DNA from: Bryoerythrophyllum caledonicum
Taxonomy: Eukaryota > Streptophyta > Bryopsida > Pottiales > Pottiaceae
Reading direction: 5' to 3'
NCBI GenBank assembly: GCA_963971425.1
Contig: OZ020523.1
Location: forward strand, 22,053,105-22,117,104
DNA: 64,000 bases
Below are positions 11,400 through 24,325 of the stretch, piece after piece. The notes beneath the pieces are model-generated. The model was not told the origin of the DNA. It searched no databases and saw only the letters and a list, made by a program, of their open reading frames with translations. The position numbers and the translations under genes are program-made. Position 1 is the stretch's first letter. Each line of letters starts with the position of its first letter.

Positions 11400-13860
11400 T
11401 TGGTTTCTCTTTCTACTTACTCAATTGCGTCTCGACACACATAAAATGGATGCCTAATATAACGATTGATACACATTAATGCTTACAAGGAGGTTCAACT
11501 TTAACAAGTCCCAACCAAACTCATGGTTTTCACTGGCTAACCTCAAACCTTCAAAGATGGTCCAGCTAAGTCTGGAATTCCAATGATCAACACTCGAAGT
11601 TGGAAAATTTCATTAAATTTGAATTGAGCTGTAATTAAATTTTCCACTTACTCAATGCTTTGGAAATTCTTCATGCAAATGGGGGACTTTTGAGTGGTGC
11701 AGACTTGGATTTTTGGAGCCCAGTTTGGTAGCCGCTGCGACCTCATTAAGAGTTGTGAAGCCTCCTACATAGAGACGTACAGCCTAAATGGCATTTTGGT
11801 GAATGACAATGGTTGTATTTGCTGAGTGGTCCTAAGCTCTGAACTTGAGACATAGCATTGTATAATTCAAAGCATATTAAGTGCATGGCAAAATGCGGTC
11901 AATATATGCTTTCACAACGTTTGTTGAATCGAGGCCAGGCATGTGATTCAGAACAAGAAAAACTACGTGACCATGCATCTCAAAGCTTTTGGAAACATGT
12001 GTTGAACTTTTCTACGAAGGCACAAGAATGTAAATAAATATTCCTTTTATAAGTGTAACAAATTCATTAAAATTTTATACACCCAGTTATTACTGAGGAA
12101 TCCACACAATTCTGAATTACATTGGAACCCCTTTGAAATCATTGGCTGAAAAACTAAAAACTCTCAACATATATTCTTCTTAAGAAGGGATGTGTGTCTT
12201 CCCCTCTCACATTGGCAATGCATTTTCTTGTTTGTACTTGCATTTCCACGGTTTATCTCTCTACTATTCAAAAGCCATATGATAGGTGCTTTAATCCAAA
12301 ATGTATAGACCTGGCGGACAGCATGGGATCTTCCATGTCAACAAGACCCACTGCCTTGCAAACCAGGCGGGCTCCGAGCAACCTTCCGCCGACTTTGTTG
12401 CCGCAAGGGCGGGGGGCCAAGGTTGTCTGCCCGATTTGTGACTAAAGGCTGGTTTTTAGGTAAAATTCTCAAATTTTTTGTTGCTTTTGGTACACTGTGG
12501 TTTTTTTGATACATTGCATTGATTTTGGTACACTGTAGGGATTTTGATAATTACACTGCGGCTAGGTTGGGCAAGCTCAATGGATCCGAGCCTCCATGCT
12601 TATGAGGGCGGTAATTAATAGGAACCACAGTGAAGTGCACTCCGTTTGTGACCGAGTGCGGGTGGGGCTCATCCCGGGCCACCCACATCCTAGCCACAAT
12701 CTTGTCCGGGCCTCTGACCACCAAGTTTGCAAACCAGTGGTTGTGCTCTAAGACACGTGTCAGATTCATCGTAAATCACATCAAATAATATCTATCCAAG
12801 TTTTTGCGGCAACTGGGGTATTGATTTTGCGAGATGAACGGAGAGATACCTTTTTGGGAAAGCAGCAAATGGATATGCACCCAATTCCATGAATGTGCAA
12901 TCAAAGGATATAGAGGTGATGTTTAGGCAAATTTGGTTGTGCGTCCTTAACCCTTTAACACATAGGAGGCCCTTGGAGGATTGATTTTGGTACTCTTGGT
13001 GTTTTAACTTTTTCTACAATTGGCGGTTGTTGTTGTGGTTTTTAAAATATACTTCAAGCAAGTTGTTAGCTTTCCAACGGATCTCCCTATTCGCCAATCA
13101 ATGCAAACATTGGCAATTTACAGTGATATCCATGATGGGGCTCTCCACGGAGACGAGGGACGGGGATTTGGAGGAGGGGAGGTTAGAACAAGGATGGAGG
13201 ATCAGAGACGGGGAAAGAAAGAGAGTTGCTACGTTGCCTCCTTCAGACAATGGATTAGTGAACCACTATATCTCTAAGAGCATCTTCAATTCAATCCCCT
13301 CAACCTCAAAATTGAGGCTACTTTGCAAGCTGCCACATGCAACCCTTTATCTTGCCTTTACTAACTAAGGGCTCTTCAAATCATGCCTCCCTCTCTCCAA
13401 AGTTGTGCATGCTAAGCAAAGAAATAGTATTTATGGAACCAATTAGTAATTTTGTTTTTGACCACCAACTTGTAGGAAGAACTTCACAGCTCTCTTTCTC
13501 TCATGTGTGTTGGAGGAGAAGCATGTGTTAGGAGATTAGAATAAGATCATGAAGAGTTGGAAGAGGATCTTGAGGCTTTTATATTTTGCATTGTATCAAC
13601 TATGAACTAGCCATTAAATTTGAAGTAATTTGAGGATTCTTGAGGTGTATTTGAATAGATCAAATGTATTTGAAGGTATTGTCTTGAATCTCATGAGATT
13701 TTGATTGAGTGAAGGATAAATCTCCCTTTAACATTGGCGAACATGCACAATTTTGATCCATGTAAATCTAGCCTTTTAGGCAATTAGAATTTCAACCGCT
13801 TTTCAACTAGTGTTTTGAGAATCTTGAGGTAGGGCTTTTACAACTCCTACACTTAAGCAT
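11400..13860. other. gene-free stretch downstream of the aquaporin
   Basis: The first few hundred bases are probably 3' untranslated region. After that I see only short frames without motifs. Around 12480-12550 the phrase TTTGGTACACTG recurs two or three times. A TTAACCCTTTAA word, the end motif of the MITE family, lies at 12947 without a clear partner. Confidence 0.5.
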
Positions 13861-16290
13861 AGGCGTTGAGGCTCCACAAGAACACAACCATTCTTACACA
13901 ACACCAGCAACAACCTGATCTGCTGTGGCAACCACCAGATTTGTTGTGGCGTTCTTGGGTGTCGCTGCCACCTTACAGGCCTACTATCAAACCATCTTTG
14001 ATGGCGACGAGGTGTGAGATTTCAAACCAAGGACAACTTCATTGGCCCACACCTTGGCGGCGATCCACCTCTGTACGCAAAGTTAAAACATGCACATTAC
14101 AAGATGAGGGCACATGGAGCAGAAGACAATTGAATGGCAAACCGCAAGCTCAGGGTGAGGCGATCTCTCATAGAGCGCCTACTGGCAACTATTTTATCCC
14201 TCGTGATGAGCCATTAGCCGTTGACCAATTGTAGGCCAAGTACAGTGCCGATGATGCCACCACCGGCAGAAGGGGGATAGACCTTTACTATTGGAGATAA
14301 GCATTTTAACCGGGTCAACAATAGTTCAGTCCTACAAGCGTACCATGAAATAAAAACCAAAATCATATTAATGGATACAACATTAAAGAAACAAATATAT
14401 TAAAACAAAAATAAAGGACAAAAACAACAAAGTACACTAACTCATGAACACCGGTATCATGATGAGCTACATTAAATTGGATTTGAATCAGTAAGGATCA
14501 TCTAGACTAGGGTGGTGTATTGTTGACCGCATTGGTGGAGGTAGAAAGTAGGGTGTCAAGGGGGGATTGCCGGACCAAGACATGATATCGACACCCGAGG
14601 AAGGACTTCAAGAGAGAAGGAGGACATGAAGGTCCCCTATCTTCACTCAACTAACCAAGAGAGGACTAGATACTGGAGGCAACTGGCAAGACGACTTGAC
14701 CGAGTCAACACTACAAGACAACCACTAAGAGCAAGAGCAAAACACCCTGGCATGGATGATAACCAGGGAGGCGGAGGTCCATGAGATTTAAGAGATAAAC
14801 TCCCACAACGGAAACAAATGCAGTTTGCGAAGAGCACATAGAAAATTCAAGTAAATACCACCATGGGTGGACAAAAGCTAAGCTCGAAGGAGAGTGTGGC
14901 TAGGGTCAAACACCTTGAGTGTGAATGACATGTAGGTACTAGCAACGGATTCCTCCTAGAATCTATTACAGAGGTATGCACATCAAGAAGGACCATCACG
15001 TGACATGTCCAAGTTGCAGTGGAGCAAGTGGGAGGAAGTTCGAGAGGATAGACAACTACCAGTGATAGCAACGTGAGATTTTGCCACTAAAACGGGAGTA
15101 TCTCTTCTCCTCGTTTTTGTTTTTTAAATTTAGAACCAAGTTGCACATGTTGTGCTACTTAAATTTTTTGATCTCATGGACATCTCATAGGGTGGCCTTT
15201 AGTGACCCAATAATAACTCGGTGTAACTAGAGAGTCACTAGAGAGTCACTATACTAATAATGCTCATTAGTGTTATGGCACCAATAGTGTAACTACCCCT
15301 ATGACCCGACTTTCACTAAATGTCAATCTGTTTAATGTCAAAAAAATGTGTTTAATGTCAAAAAAATCAGCCTAACAAAATTGCTCATAACTTTTGCATT
15401 ACGACGAATTAGAAGATGTAACGTATATCGATGGAATCTCCTTGAAAAAACACATAAGATGATTACCTCACTTGATAGAATTGGTGCAAAATTGATAAAG
15501 ATATGCCTCCTCAAACTTTCAACCAAAACTCAAGAAATCTGCCCAAAAATATTCGCTATAACTTTTTATTTAAGAGGAATTTGAAGATGGGTAAGATGCC
15601 ATTGGAAGCGCCGTTTCAAATTAATTTGGATAGGCACAAAAAACTCTCAAATTGGACAAAAATTACCCCCGAAATCATCATTTGAAAAACCAACCTTCAA
15701 AAAATCAGCCCAACATGGAAGGTTTGCTTTTGACATGTGGCGAGATTCGGATGACTTGCAATGAATTGTTACATAACCAACACTAAATGTCAATATGTTA
15801 AAATGTAACAAGGGCAAAAGTTACAGAAATTGACAATTAGTGTTTAAATTGACATTTAATGTTGTTACATTAGTAGGGTAATTGACATTTAGCGTTTGAG
15901 TTCGTAAATAGTGTTGCAAACACTAATGAACATTATTAGTGTAGAGAATAACTAGAGGAAAAGTGATAGGAAATAAAAGAATTGAAATCCTAACTCTAAC
16001 CCCAAAATCCTAACTCTAACTCCAATATCCTAACATAAAATACCTTAATTCTTAAAATCCTAATCCTAAGAGTTGTGAAGAAGATGGTTCCTTGTCAAAT
16101 TGTAGGGTTGTGAATCCCACACATGGGGGAAATATTGCAAGTTATGTTAGAGAAAGAAATTGGGTTTTGAAAATGAATATGGGACAAATTGTGATAATCT
16201 ACAGAATGATTACAACATCCAAGAATAACTACAAAATTACTTCCTCCATCATTGTATCATTACAAAATGAGGGAAAAAACCTCGTGGAAA
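13861..16290. other. gene-free stretch with internal direct repeats
   Basis: No recognisable protein. The 122-codon frame at 13866-14234 (Gln, Trp and Pro rich) could be a retroelement scrap but shows no motif. A 20-bp duplication sits at 15330-15365, and a block with ATAACTTTT followed by GAAGATG occurs twice, near 15387 and 15559. Near 15985-16070 the word CCTAACTCTAAC repeats irregularly. Confidence 0.5.
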
Positions 16291-16298
16291 TTTCTTAG

Positions 16299-17055
16299 TC
16301 ATGAGTTATTTTTTGTTGTAGAATATATTACTACAATTAGTTTTTAATAAATGACACAATAATTCTTCTTAAATGTATTAGTAATGAATTACTAGGACAC
16401 AAGATCCATGTCACCTACCTACTTGCTACATCACTAAAACTAGACGGACATAGGCATCCATCTACGACAACAAATTTTTTTGTTATCCACAAGTTATTAT
16501 TTAGTTGTACAATATATTACTCAAAAAAATTCCTCTGTAATTCTTTTTAAATGTATTACTAATGAATTATTGGTACACAATCCATGTCAACCACCTACTT
16601 GCGACATCAACACTACCAAACAAAATTGTGCATCTATCCACGTCAACAAATTATCAAAAGTATCCACAACTTATTCATTAGATATAAGATATGTCATCGT
16701 TATAAATTTCTATCTAATGACAGAGTAATACTTCTCAAATGTAATACTTAAGAACTATTGGTACAAAATCCAAGTCACCCGCATACTTGCTAAATCAACA
16801 CAATTGGACAAAAAATAGGCATCCATCTATGCCAACAATTTTTCAAATATATATCCACGAGTTATTTTATAATTAGTTTATAATTAGTTATTTCAATTAT
16901 TGTGTCACTAGACAAAAACTTTTTGCAATAACATTTTTATTTTTATTTTGCAATTAGTTTTTTTCTAGTGATATAATAAATTTTCAAATGTATTACTAAT
17001 GTATCACTAAGACACAATGCAAGTCATCCACCTATATGCTACATTAGCACTACAT
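16299..17055. repeat. satellite-like tandem array, about 180-bp monomers
   Basis: Four diverged head-to-tail copies. The anchor AAATGTATTA or a close variant lies at 16371, 16549, 16737 and 16986, giving intervals of 178, 188 and 249 bases; the last monomer carries an AT-rich insertion. Each copy also has a CCATGTCACC-like block, a CTACTTGC-like block and a GGCATCCATCTA-like block in the same order. Divergence between copies is high, so this is an old or decayed array. Confidence 0.75.
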
Positions 17056-18318
17056 GAAAAAACTTGGATGAAAACGTAAAGATAACAATACAAACAATGT
17101 TGGCAGTCATGTAGATTTCATCACTCCCTTGCCCGCAAAAACTTCAATTACTACAAAATTACTAGGGCACTTGTGCAACTTTAAACGAGCAGCCTCGGTG
17201 GATTTTCAATAATTGTTTGGTAATTTATTCTTGGTTAGTAATTTGTGCTTCAATTATTATATTCCGCTTTGTAGGAGCGATCACTCTCCAATCCGCCACA
17301 ATATTCACTAGATATAATGTGGCTAGTGGAAATATAGCCTCCCCTAAATGGTGGTCATGTCAATGAGTGGTCTTCATCCATCTATCCATCCACTCTGGAG
17401 CCATTTGCTCGCTTGCATAAAGCAAGGTGATTTGTGAGTTGTTGTGGAGGGCAAAAGTGATAAAGTGTGTGAGCGCGACGCCAAAGAGGAGCAACTCTTA
17501 ATTTGGAGAGAGGAAGTTGTTGTATTTCTATATTAGTGTAGGTGGGCGGCCAACAAGGATTGGAAGGCGTTAAATTTATTGCATGGACTTGCATTGATTT
17601 GCATGGAAGAGAGGGTTTGTATCAAGGTTGAGGTCCCACATTATCAAAGAGGTTCAAATCAAGGCAAGGATTGTACCTAACAAGATTATCCATACGGGCT
17701 AGCAATTGCAATTTCAGTACTAAGGTAAACCCCCCCATAACCGTCAAGTTAAGCAGTTTGCATATATGGAGAACCTAGATAATAATTAAATTATTTTTCA
17801 GTGATAGCAAATAGAATTACAATTTCAACCCAAGTGATTTCATATTTTTACGATGTGTTATGAATTAGTTATGAATTTTCAAAGGCACATGTGAAGAAAG
17901 TTGGGTGAGCGTCAGTAGGTGGGGGCCATGACCCTCCCACAAATGGCCTAAAACCGCATGCATGACAACTAAAAACCGGCAATGAGTCAACCTTAAACTA
18001 ATTCTAGAAATACTCCATTTTCTCCACTCTTGCATGTACAATAAGTCTAGAAGATCCCATTCACCTAAAACCACCAACTGTGCATCCAATTCATGCCACC
18101 CTAGCCTTTTCCCCCGCCATTAAAAATAGACAGTTGGTTACATGTGCATATAGTGGCGGTTTTTAGTGAAAAAGTAGTTGGCGGCCATTGGATATTGGCG
18201 GTTTTAGGCAGGCTTACCTTAGTTTGCATCTCTCCAACAAGATCCTTAACCAAATCTTTGTCATTTATTGAAGAGTATTGGTTTGCATCTCTATGTGTCC
18301 AAATCATGCACTGGATTC
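17056..18318. other. gene-free stretch
   Basis: No supported gene. Near 18145-18215 the phrase GGCGGTTTTWAG is repeated. Open frames of 70-90 codons overlap on both strands and show no motif. Confidence 0.45.
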
Positions 18319-18430
18319 TGGTCTTTAATCTAATCTCAGTCAAGTCAGTGATGTGACTGTACATATCAATTTGTCCAGGATGGTCTTTTATCTAGTCTCA
18401 CTCAAGTCAATGATGTGACTGTACAAATCA
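18319..18430. repeat. 50-bp tandem duplication
   Basis: Positions 18319-18368 and 18381-18430 are near-identical 50-bp copies, both containing TGATGTGACTGTACA, with a 12-base spacer. It lies just beyond the 3' end of the LINE. Confidence 0.85.
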
Positions 18431-19611
18431 CATTATCCGGGGTTTTGTCTGAGTCCATGGATTTTGATAAAATGCAAAATTATGGGTAAGAAAAAGAAGA
18501 ACTCCGGTCCCCAAAGGAAGTCGGTGTGAATAAAGTGTATATTTGTTTCACCACTAAATCCATGTCCACTGGACATAGGTTTAGTAGTATGGAACTACTC
18601 CCCCTCTTGAGGGTAGACACTAAGTAACCAAGAACCATTAGCCAGTAACCAAGGGCCAACAAGAACCATATGGCTCCATTTATGAAGCAATCTGTAAATA
18701 TTAACTGTGTGTTTTTGAGAGGTTTTAAGGGGTATCATGTAATTCTCGGAGAGGTTGGTTTTTTTCTAGTTTGCGTTTGTGTAGAAGTATGGACATTGCA
18801 TGTTGGATAGCGATGGTGTTGATTTTTGTGAATGTCTTTTTAATTGGATTAGTGAGGATATTGAATGTTTTTTGAGACTTTTCAAAGAGGAGATAAAGGT
18901 AGTAGCTCTAGCTCCAGCGGCAATGACAATAAGGGGGTCAATTTTCCATCCAAAGGATACAATGTCATTAATAAGTGGTTGGTATTTATTAATTTTGTTT
19001 TCCATTGCTTTGGGGGAAATCTGTCATTATAATATTTGAATTCGATCAATTGGATAGTAAGGTTTGTATTTATGTGGTCTAGTGGGGGGTCTTTATATGG
19101 TAGTTGTTTAACGTATAGTATGTCTGGTCTAAATTTGGCATTACAGTGACATCTTTGGGTTCGACATGTGCATGGAAGTAGCCATAAAGGGACTGTATTT
19201 CTTGTGGTTTGTTGTTGAAGGTTCGAGCGTTCATAATTATAAAGCACCCTAATTTATTGGAGGATATTCTTAGTTTACGGATTTCTCATACCACTTCATT
19301 GTATCTTTTGACAATTAGGGAGTGTACATGATAGTTTTGGCATTTTGAAGAATACGTGTAGTCATGTGTCCAGGTCCGTGGATGTGCATATTGGGCATGT
19401 TATGGATGAAAATCGTTCTATTCCAGAGAAGAGTTGTTTGCAGGCATTTCCTATATATTGTCCAGTACGAAATTTGATAAGGCATTTTATTGTGAATCTA
19501 TAATTGTGGGATTTTCCCAAAAGTTTGTAGAGAGTTCATTATCAATGTTGTTTTTTACCAGTACACTTGTCTATATTAGAAACATTGTTGAGATTAGCTC
19601 GAGGTTGCTAA

Positions 19612-19932
19612 TTAAATTTGTTTTTCGAGGTATTTATCCAAATCTAATGGGGCCTTCGTCCGGGGTGTCTTCCATAGAAGACCAATTTTCTCTTTGGATG
19701 TACTATGGGCAACGTGGGCGTGTTCATGCAGGTGTTTGGCATTTCTATGGAATTTACCTAGTCCTTCTTTGGCTAATTTATCCGCGAGTTTGTTTCCTTC
19801 TATACTAAGATGTGCTCTAACTCTATGGAGGGTTGTAGTTTGTGTGCAATTTTGTAACATTTGAACCGTAGATGTTAGTATGGCTTCGTTGGGGTGGCTG
19901 TTGTAGAGGGTAGGTTGTTCATATGGTACCAA
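19612..19932 (-). pseudogene. RNase H remnant of the LINE
   Basis: A 106-codon fragment within the LINE. The block VRAHLSIEGNKLADKLAKEG matches the conserved C-terminal RNase H motif (His, then Gly-Asn and Ala-Asp) of LINE-encoded RNase H. The N-terminal part of the domain with the first catalytic acids is not in the same frame. Confidence 0.75.
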
Positions 19933-21023
19933 GGTTGCCTCAAATAGAACTATATATGATGTGAGAGTCTGAGAATGGGCCTTAAGTGTGCATTAAAGTT
20001 TGGGTACCAATTATTGTCTCGTGTGGTAATAAGAGTGGACTTAGAATTTGGATCAGTTTTGGCTGCAAATCTTACCCAATGTATTGCTTGTTGTGTTTCT
20101 TCTACATTGTGGGGGTGTGCAATGCCATTTCCAATCCATTTGTGGTAAAAGGTGTTGACTAGGAATTTTGTCTCTTTTGAAAGGTGAATAAAACTTAGTA
20201 AGTTGAATGGAGTATGTAGCGGAGGATTAAAAATACGAGTGTTGGATGTTGAAGGTTGAGATTAGTGAGTCTAGAATGGGCGTGGATAATGTATATTGTG
20301 CAAATTTCAGGGGGTCATTTTTTGGTATGCAATATTTATATCTTTGGTATAGCCAAATTATTTCAATTTCAAATGGTTGGATTATTGGCTCTATGTTTGT
20401 GGAAGTTTGTAATTTGTTATGGTATTGGTTCCATAGCCATTGGAGTCTAGTGACAAGAATAGTGATTAGATGCCTCCCATTGTCTTCATATACATGTAAG
20501 TGGTCTTCATTAATTTTGATTGTGTTGCTTGATGTGAAAATGTCTTTTTTGAAGTTGTATTCAGTTGTGTGTATATTGAGGAGGGGAAAGATTATGGGTG
20601 GGGTACCGGATCTTGAGTCACAAAATTGCACTTAAGGATGGTGTGCTTGAATGATTTCTAAGTAGAATTTGTTTTGGGTGTTTTGATAATATTGTGTTAA
20701 TTGTGTGGAGTTATGTGTAGAGGTATTTTGGTCATGCCATGGGAAGAGGTTCTATTGGGGTAACCATTTGTTGTAGGTATTGTTATTGTGTTGCCATTGA
20801 CATGATATTTGGTATAGTTCTTCATAATTTTGTTTGAGTCAATATGTTACCTTTGTTTAAGGTCAATAACGAGTTTTATGGGATATGCGGATGAATTTTT
20901 TGAGAATTTGTATTGGGAGGAGGAAATAGTGGATGCGGTGGGTTGGGAGGGGTGAGTTGGCAGCGAGTTGTTTGTTGATTGGATGTTGTTGTTGGTGGTG
21001 ATATATGTGTCATTGATTGTAAT

Positions 21024-21105
21024 CTAGTGGACATGGATTTAGTGGTGGAATGAACAGATACTTTATTCACTCCGGCCTCCCTTTGGAATCAGAGTTCTTC
21101 TTTCT
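21024..21105 (+). repeat. LINE 3'-tail module inside the LINE, opposite strand
   Basis: This copy shares GTGGACATGGATTTAGTGGTG, ACTTTATTCAC and a GAGTTCTTCTTT tail with 18487-18621, but in the opposite orientation. It probably marks a second, severely truncated insertion into the older LINE. Confidence 0.6.
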
Positions 21106-22133
21106 CTGTCTTTCAATTGTATAGGGGTTTTGGATGTGTGGGGCATGATGAGGCGCATGTATTAGGGCATGGGGGGTAGCAAAATAGTTGTTGGACAATA
21201 TTAAGGGCGCTCTTTACTAGTTTGGACAGTGTAGCATGAAATGTTCTGAAGTCATTGTGGTTCATAATGTGTGTTCTATTTGGTAGTGTAATTTGTTGGA
21301 AGTCGGTAATATTTACTGAAAAAAAATTTGTAAAAGTTTTTGGAAGAGGTACTAGTTAATTCTTATGTCATTTTCGGTTTCTTGTAGCCATATTTGTTCC
21401 AAAGGTGAGGGTTCTAAGAAGAAATCCGTGAGTGTGCTTTTTAAATAAACTTTTGCTTGATTTTTTAGTAGAAAAAATGTTTGGGTGATTGATGATCTAA
21501 TGCAATCGGCTTTGATTATTCTTGGAATGTTTTTAGCACCACCATATTTGGCAAGGATAGAGTGGGTGGGTCCTTTGTAGATCTTGCCAAGTCTACCTTT
21601 GTTGTTGAGAGCATTTTGAAGTTGTTCTCCTATACATTAGAGGTAAGCATTTTTAATGGAAAAAGCTTCTAGTCCAGATAAATTTTGTGGGAGTTGGGTT
21701 ATGACATTTGACATACATATAGGGAGGCCACGAATGAATTTTTATATGGCTATGATTTTTTTGTCAGGTTTTTTTAATAGCATGCATGGAGTATGGGACT
21801 GCATAAAAACTATATGCTACTCCTAGTCTAAGTACGGTGTCTACCATTTTTATTTTTTGTTTCATAGTGGCTAGACATGTTATTAGTTCTTTGCATTGTT
21901 TAGTAAGTTTTGCGATAATGATGTGAATTCGTATTTTCCATTTTAGTAAAGGGACAAGATTTGTGCTAAGATTCACGTGTGCTTTGTTTTTATGTAGTGT
22001 AGGGATGGCTTGGTTACAATATTTTATTGGCGGTTTGCTTAAGTGCTTTGAAAGCGTTGGGATTCATTTTGGATTTATTTGGACATCTCATGGCGGTACA
22101 TTTTTGGGTACCAACATCCAATCCTAACCACTC

Positions 22134-22463
22134 TCAGAATTTGTCAATTTTATTGAGTTGGATTTGTAGTGATTTAAGTTTATCGGCTATATCAGCAAGG
22201 TTGTCGGCGTAAGCGGCTGAGTTTATGGTGCCTTCTGATGTTCCAAAGGTGTAGCCGTTATTTCCTCTTTGCATCCACCTTAGAAATGGTTCTAAGAAAA
22301 TAATGAATAAATATGGACAAAAGGTGTTTCTTTGTACAGTTCCGTGTTGCTTGAAGATGGGACGTGTTGTTTCGAAATATTCTCTAATATATGAGGTGGA
22401 CAAGTGAGAGCAGATGTTTCCAACTAGTGCAATTGCGTTAGTGGGGTATTCGAGGTCAGACAT
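22134..22463 (-). pseudogene. reverse transcriptase remnant of the LINE
   Basis: A 109-codon fragment with the palm and thumb part of a LINE reverse transcriptase: FCPYLFIIFLEPFLRWM followed by AYADNLADI. The second catalytic Asp of YADD is Asn. The upstream fingers region continues in the same direction to about 22700 with in-frame stops. Confidence 0.8.
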
Positions 22464-22700
22464 AATTGCTAGTAATCTTGCGTGGTCAATGGAGCCAAAT
22501 GCATTTTGAAGTCACTATATAAAATCTATATGTCTTGGTTTGTAAGGCGTGCCTCTTCAAGTGCGGCTACTATGGTTTGGAGTTGTCTAGCCGTACTCCT
22601 TTATGCACGAAAGCCTTCTTGGATGTCGTGTAAGATTTGGCATTTTTCTCCATACGAGGACAATATGGATAAATTATGGGTATATAAAAGTAACAACTAG

Positions 22701-23560
22701 TGTCAATTGGTTGTTTTAATCAAGATATTTTAATTTATTGTACTTGATTTATTAGAACTTGAAAATTGCATATATAAGTTGTTCAAAGTGGTTGTAATTA
22801 CATATTAGCTTGTCAAAAGTAATTATTAAAATCAATCCATATATTACTATTGTCAATGTCGATATCAAATTTTTATTTTATTTTATTTTTTATCTTGATT
22901 TTTTTATTAAGATCAATTGAATTATGTTTTTTGGTAACATGTCAATGAATTTAGGTTTGTATAAATTAAGTATAGTATGAAGAAATCGTCAAAGTTAATG
23001 AATCCTGTATTTAATTATGTGGATCAAGGAAAGTATATAAATTGGAATACTTTAAAATAATAATCAAAATCACTGAGAATGGCATTACTTGTTTTTTTAC
23101 GGATCTAATGAAAACAAAATTATGTTCGTGCATGTTTATACAAAATTATGTTCGTGCATGTTTATACAAAATTTGAAAAGCAAGACCATCATGGGACTCT
23201 TGGTCCTATAGGGCTTGTAATATTAATCTTCAAAAATTAGATGGATAAACTTAAAGTCTACCGACAAGGAAAATAAGTATCAATGAATTTGTTCATAGTC
23301 TAACATATGTGTGCTTAGGCATTTAGAGGCTACATGCCAAATTCTTGACCAAAGAAAGGCAACTCAAAGCACAGTTCCCATTTCAAAGACTTGTAATTTC
23401 AAAGCACCGTCTCATTTGTTGAACAAGCAAAACAAAGGAGTTTGCCAAATAAGTGCCATGTTAGGTGTCACACTATGTATCCCCCACAAGCATTGCACCA
23501 TGACACAACCTCAATGGGTCACACGTCTTAATGGCAAGGGGACCAAAAGAGCTCAATTTT
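22701..23560. other. gene-free AT-rich stretch
   Basis: No gene seen. A 30-bp tandem duplication containing AAAATTATGTTCGTGCATG lies at about 23114-23173. The 100-codon frame at 23311-23613 has no recognisable motif. Confidence 0.5.
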
Positions 23561-23590
23561 TTGGCACTCTTATTGGAGAGGTTGGAAGGA

Positions 23591-23822
23591 ATCTCTACAT
23601 TGGAGTAGCATAAGCCATTTCAAAAGGGAGGGAGGTGGGGTAAAACTTGGCCCCTACTTTTATTTTTGGATGGAGGACCTGTTTTGAGCAAAAAAGGGCT
23701 CTAAAAAAATTCGTAAAAAAGCCTCTACACCCTCTAAAGTGAGAGGGCCAAAAAAATGAGAGGGTGCCATTTAGACAAGGGCCCACCTCCCCAAATGGCT
23801 CGTGCTACTCCGATGTAGAGAT
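23591..23822. repeat. inverted repeat (30-bp arms)
   Basis: The arms 23591-23620 and 23793-23822 are inverted copies agreeing at 27 of 30 positions, around the word GGAGTAGCA. The 172-base loop is rich in short purine runs. Probably a foldback element or the ends of a MITE. Confidence 0.75.
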
Positions 23823-24020
23823 CCGGTTGGAAGCATGGTTTGGCAAATTTCATGATGAATTTGGGGCCTATGATCTTGGTTGAACCAAGGGCTCCACCAT
23901 GGATTAGGTTTTTGAAAGGGGTCCACGAGAATTGACCAATGGGGAGTTTTTTTAATTTGAGAAGGGTCCCACCAAAAAAAGGGGCACGTTTTGTCGACAC
24001 GTTGGTGCAACGCTCATGGG

Positions 24021-24320
24021 GTCTCTAGAGGCCCATGGCAAATTGACCCCCTCGTTGGGAGTTACCCGAGGTGGGCCCCATCTTATTTGCATGGGGTCAT
24101 TTTTCTAGCCCTCTTATTTTTGGGGGGGGGGTCCTAAAGCTTTTTTTGGTTTTTTGGGACAAATTTGGGGCCAATGATCATTTTTTACCCTAGAAGACCT
24201 TCCCTTGCTGTAATTAGGGCCCCATCCAAAACAAAATACGGGCCAGGTTTGGCCCACCACCTCGTGGCTCCTCGGGTAACTTCCAACGAGGGGGTCAATT
24301 CGCCCTAGGCATCTCTAGAG
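24021..24320. repeat. foldback element (50-bp arms)
   Basis: 24021-24070 and 24271-24320 are inverted repeats. The inner 30 bases, 24041-24070 against 24271-24300, are nearly identical and contain GACCCCCTCGTTGG and GTTACCCGAG. The loop contains a run of nine G near 24122. I found no coding potential. Confidence 0.75.
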
Positions 24321-24325
24321 GGATC

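Larger units (their letters stand above)
18487..22700 (-). mobile_element. decayed LINE (RT plus RNase H), 5'-truncated
   Basis: On the minus strand, pieces of one non-LTR retrotransposon polyprotein occur in the right order. Reverse transcriptase lies at about 22700-22130, with HDIQEGFRA, SDFKNAFGSIDHARL and the palm motif AYADNLADI. A linker follows at 20631-20227, then RNase H near 19870-19700 with the VRAHLSIEGNKLADKLA motif, a C-terminal piece at 19247-18882 with FRPDILYVKQLPYKDP, and a 3' tail at 18621-18487. Stops and frameshifts interrupt the frame repeatedly. The palm motif reads YADN instead of YADD, so the copy is dead. I see no endonuclease upstream of 22700, which fits 5' truncation during insertion. 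It produces no functional protein. Confidence 0.82.

Noticed and set aside
12551..12769. 72-codon minus-strand frame with VTNGVHFTVVP
   Set aside because: It looked faintly protein-like but has no recognisable family, no neighbouring exons and no extension of the frame.
13866..14234. 122-codon frame as a retrotransposon gag fragment
   Set aside because: No zinc knuckle, protease or other retroelement motif in or near it, and no long terminal repeats were seen.
15985..16070. interstitial telomere-like repeat (CCTAACTCTAAC)
   Set aside because: Units are irregular and do not match the plant telomere repeat CCCTAAA in tandem.
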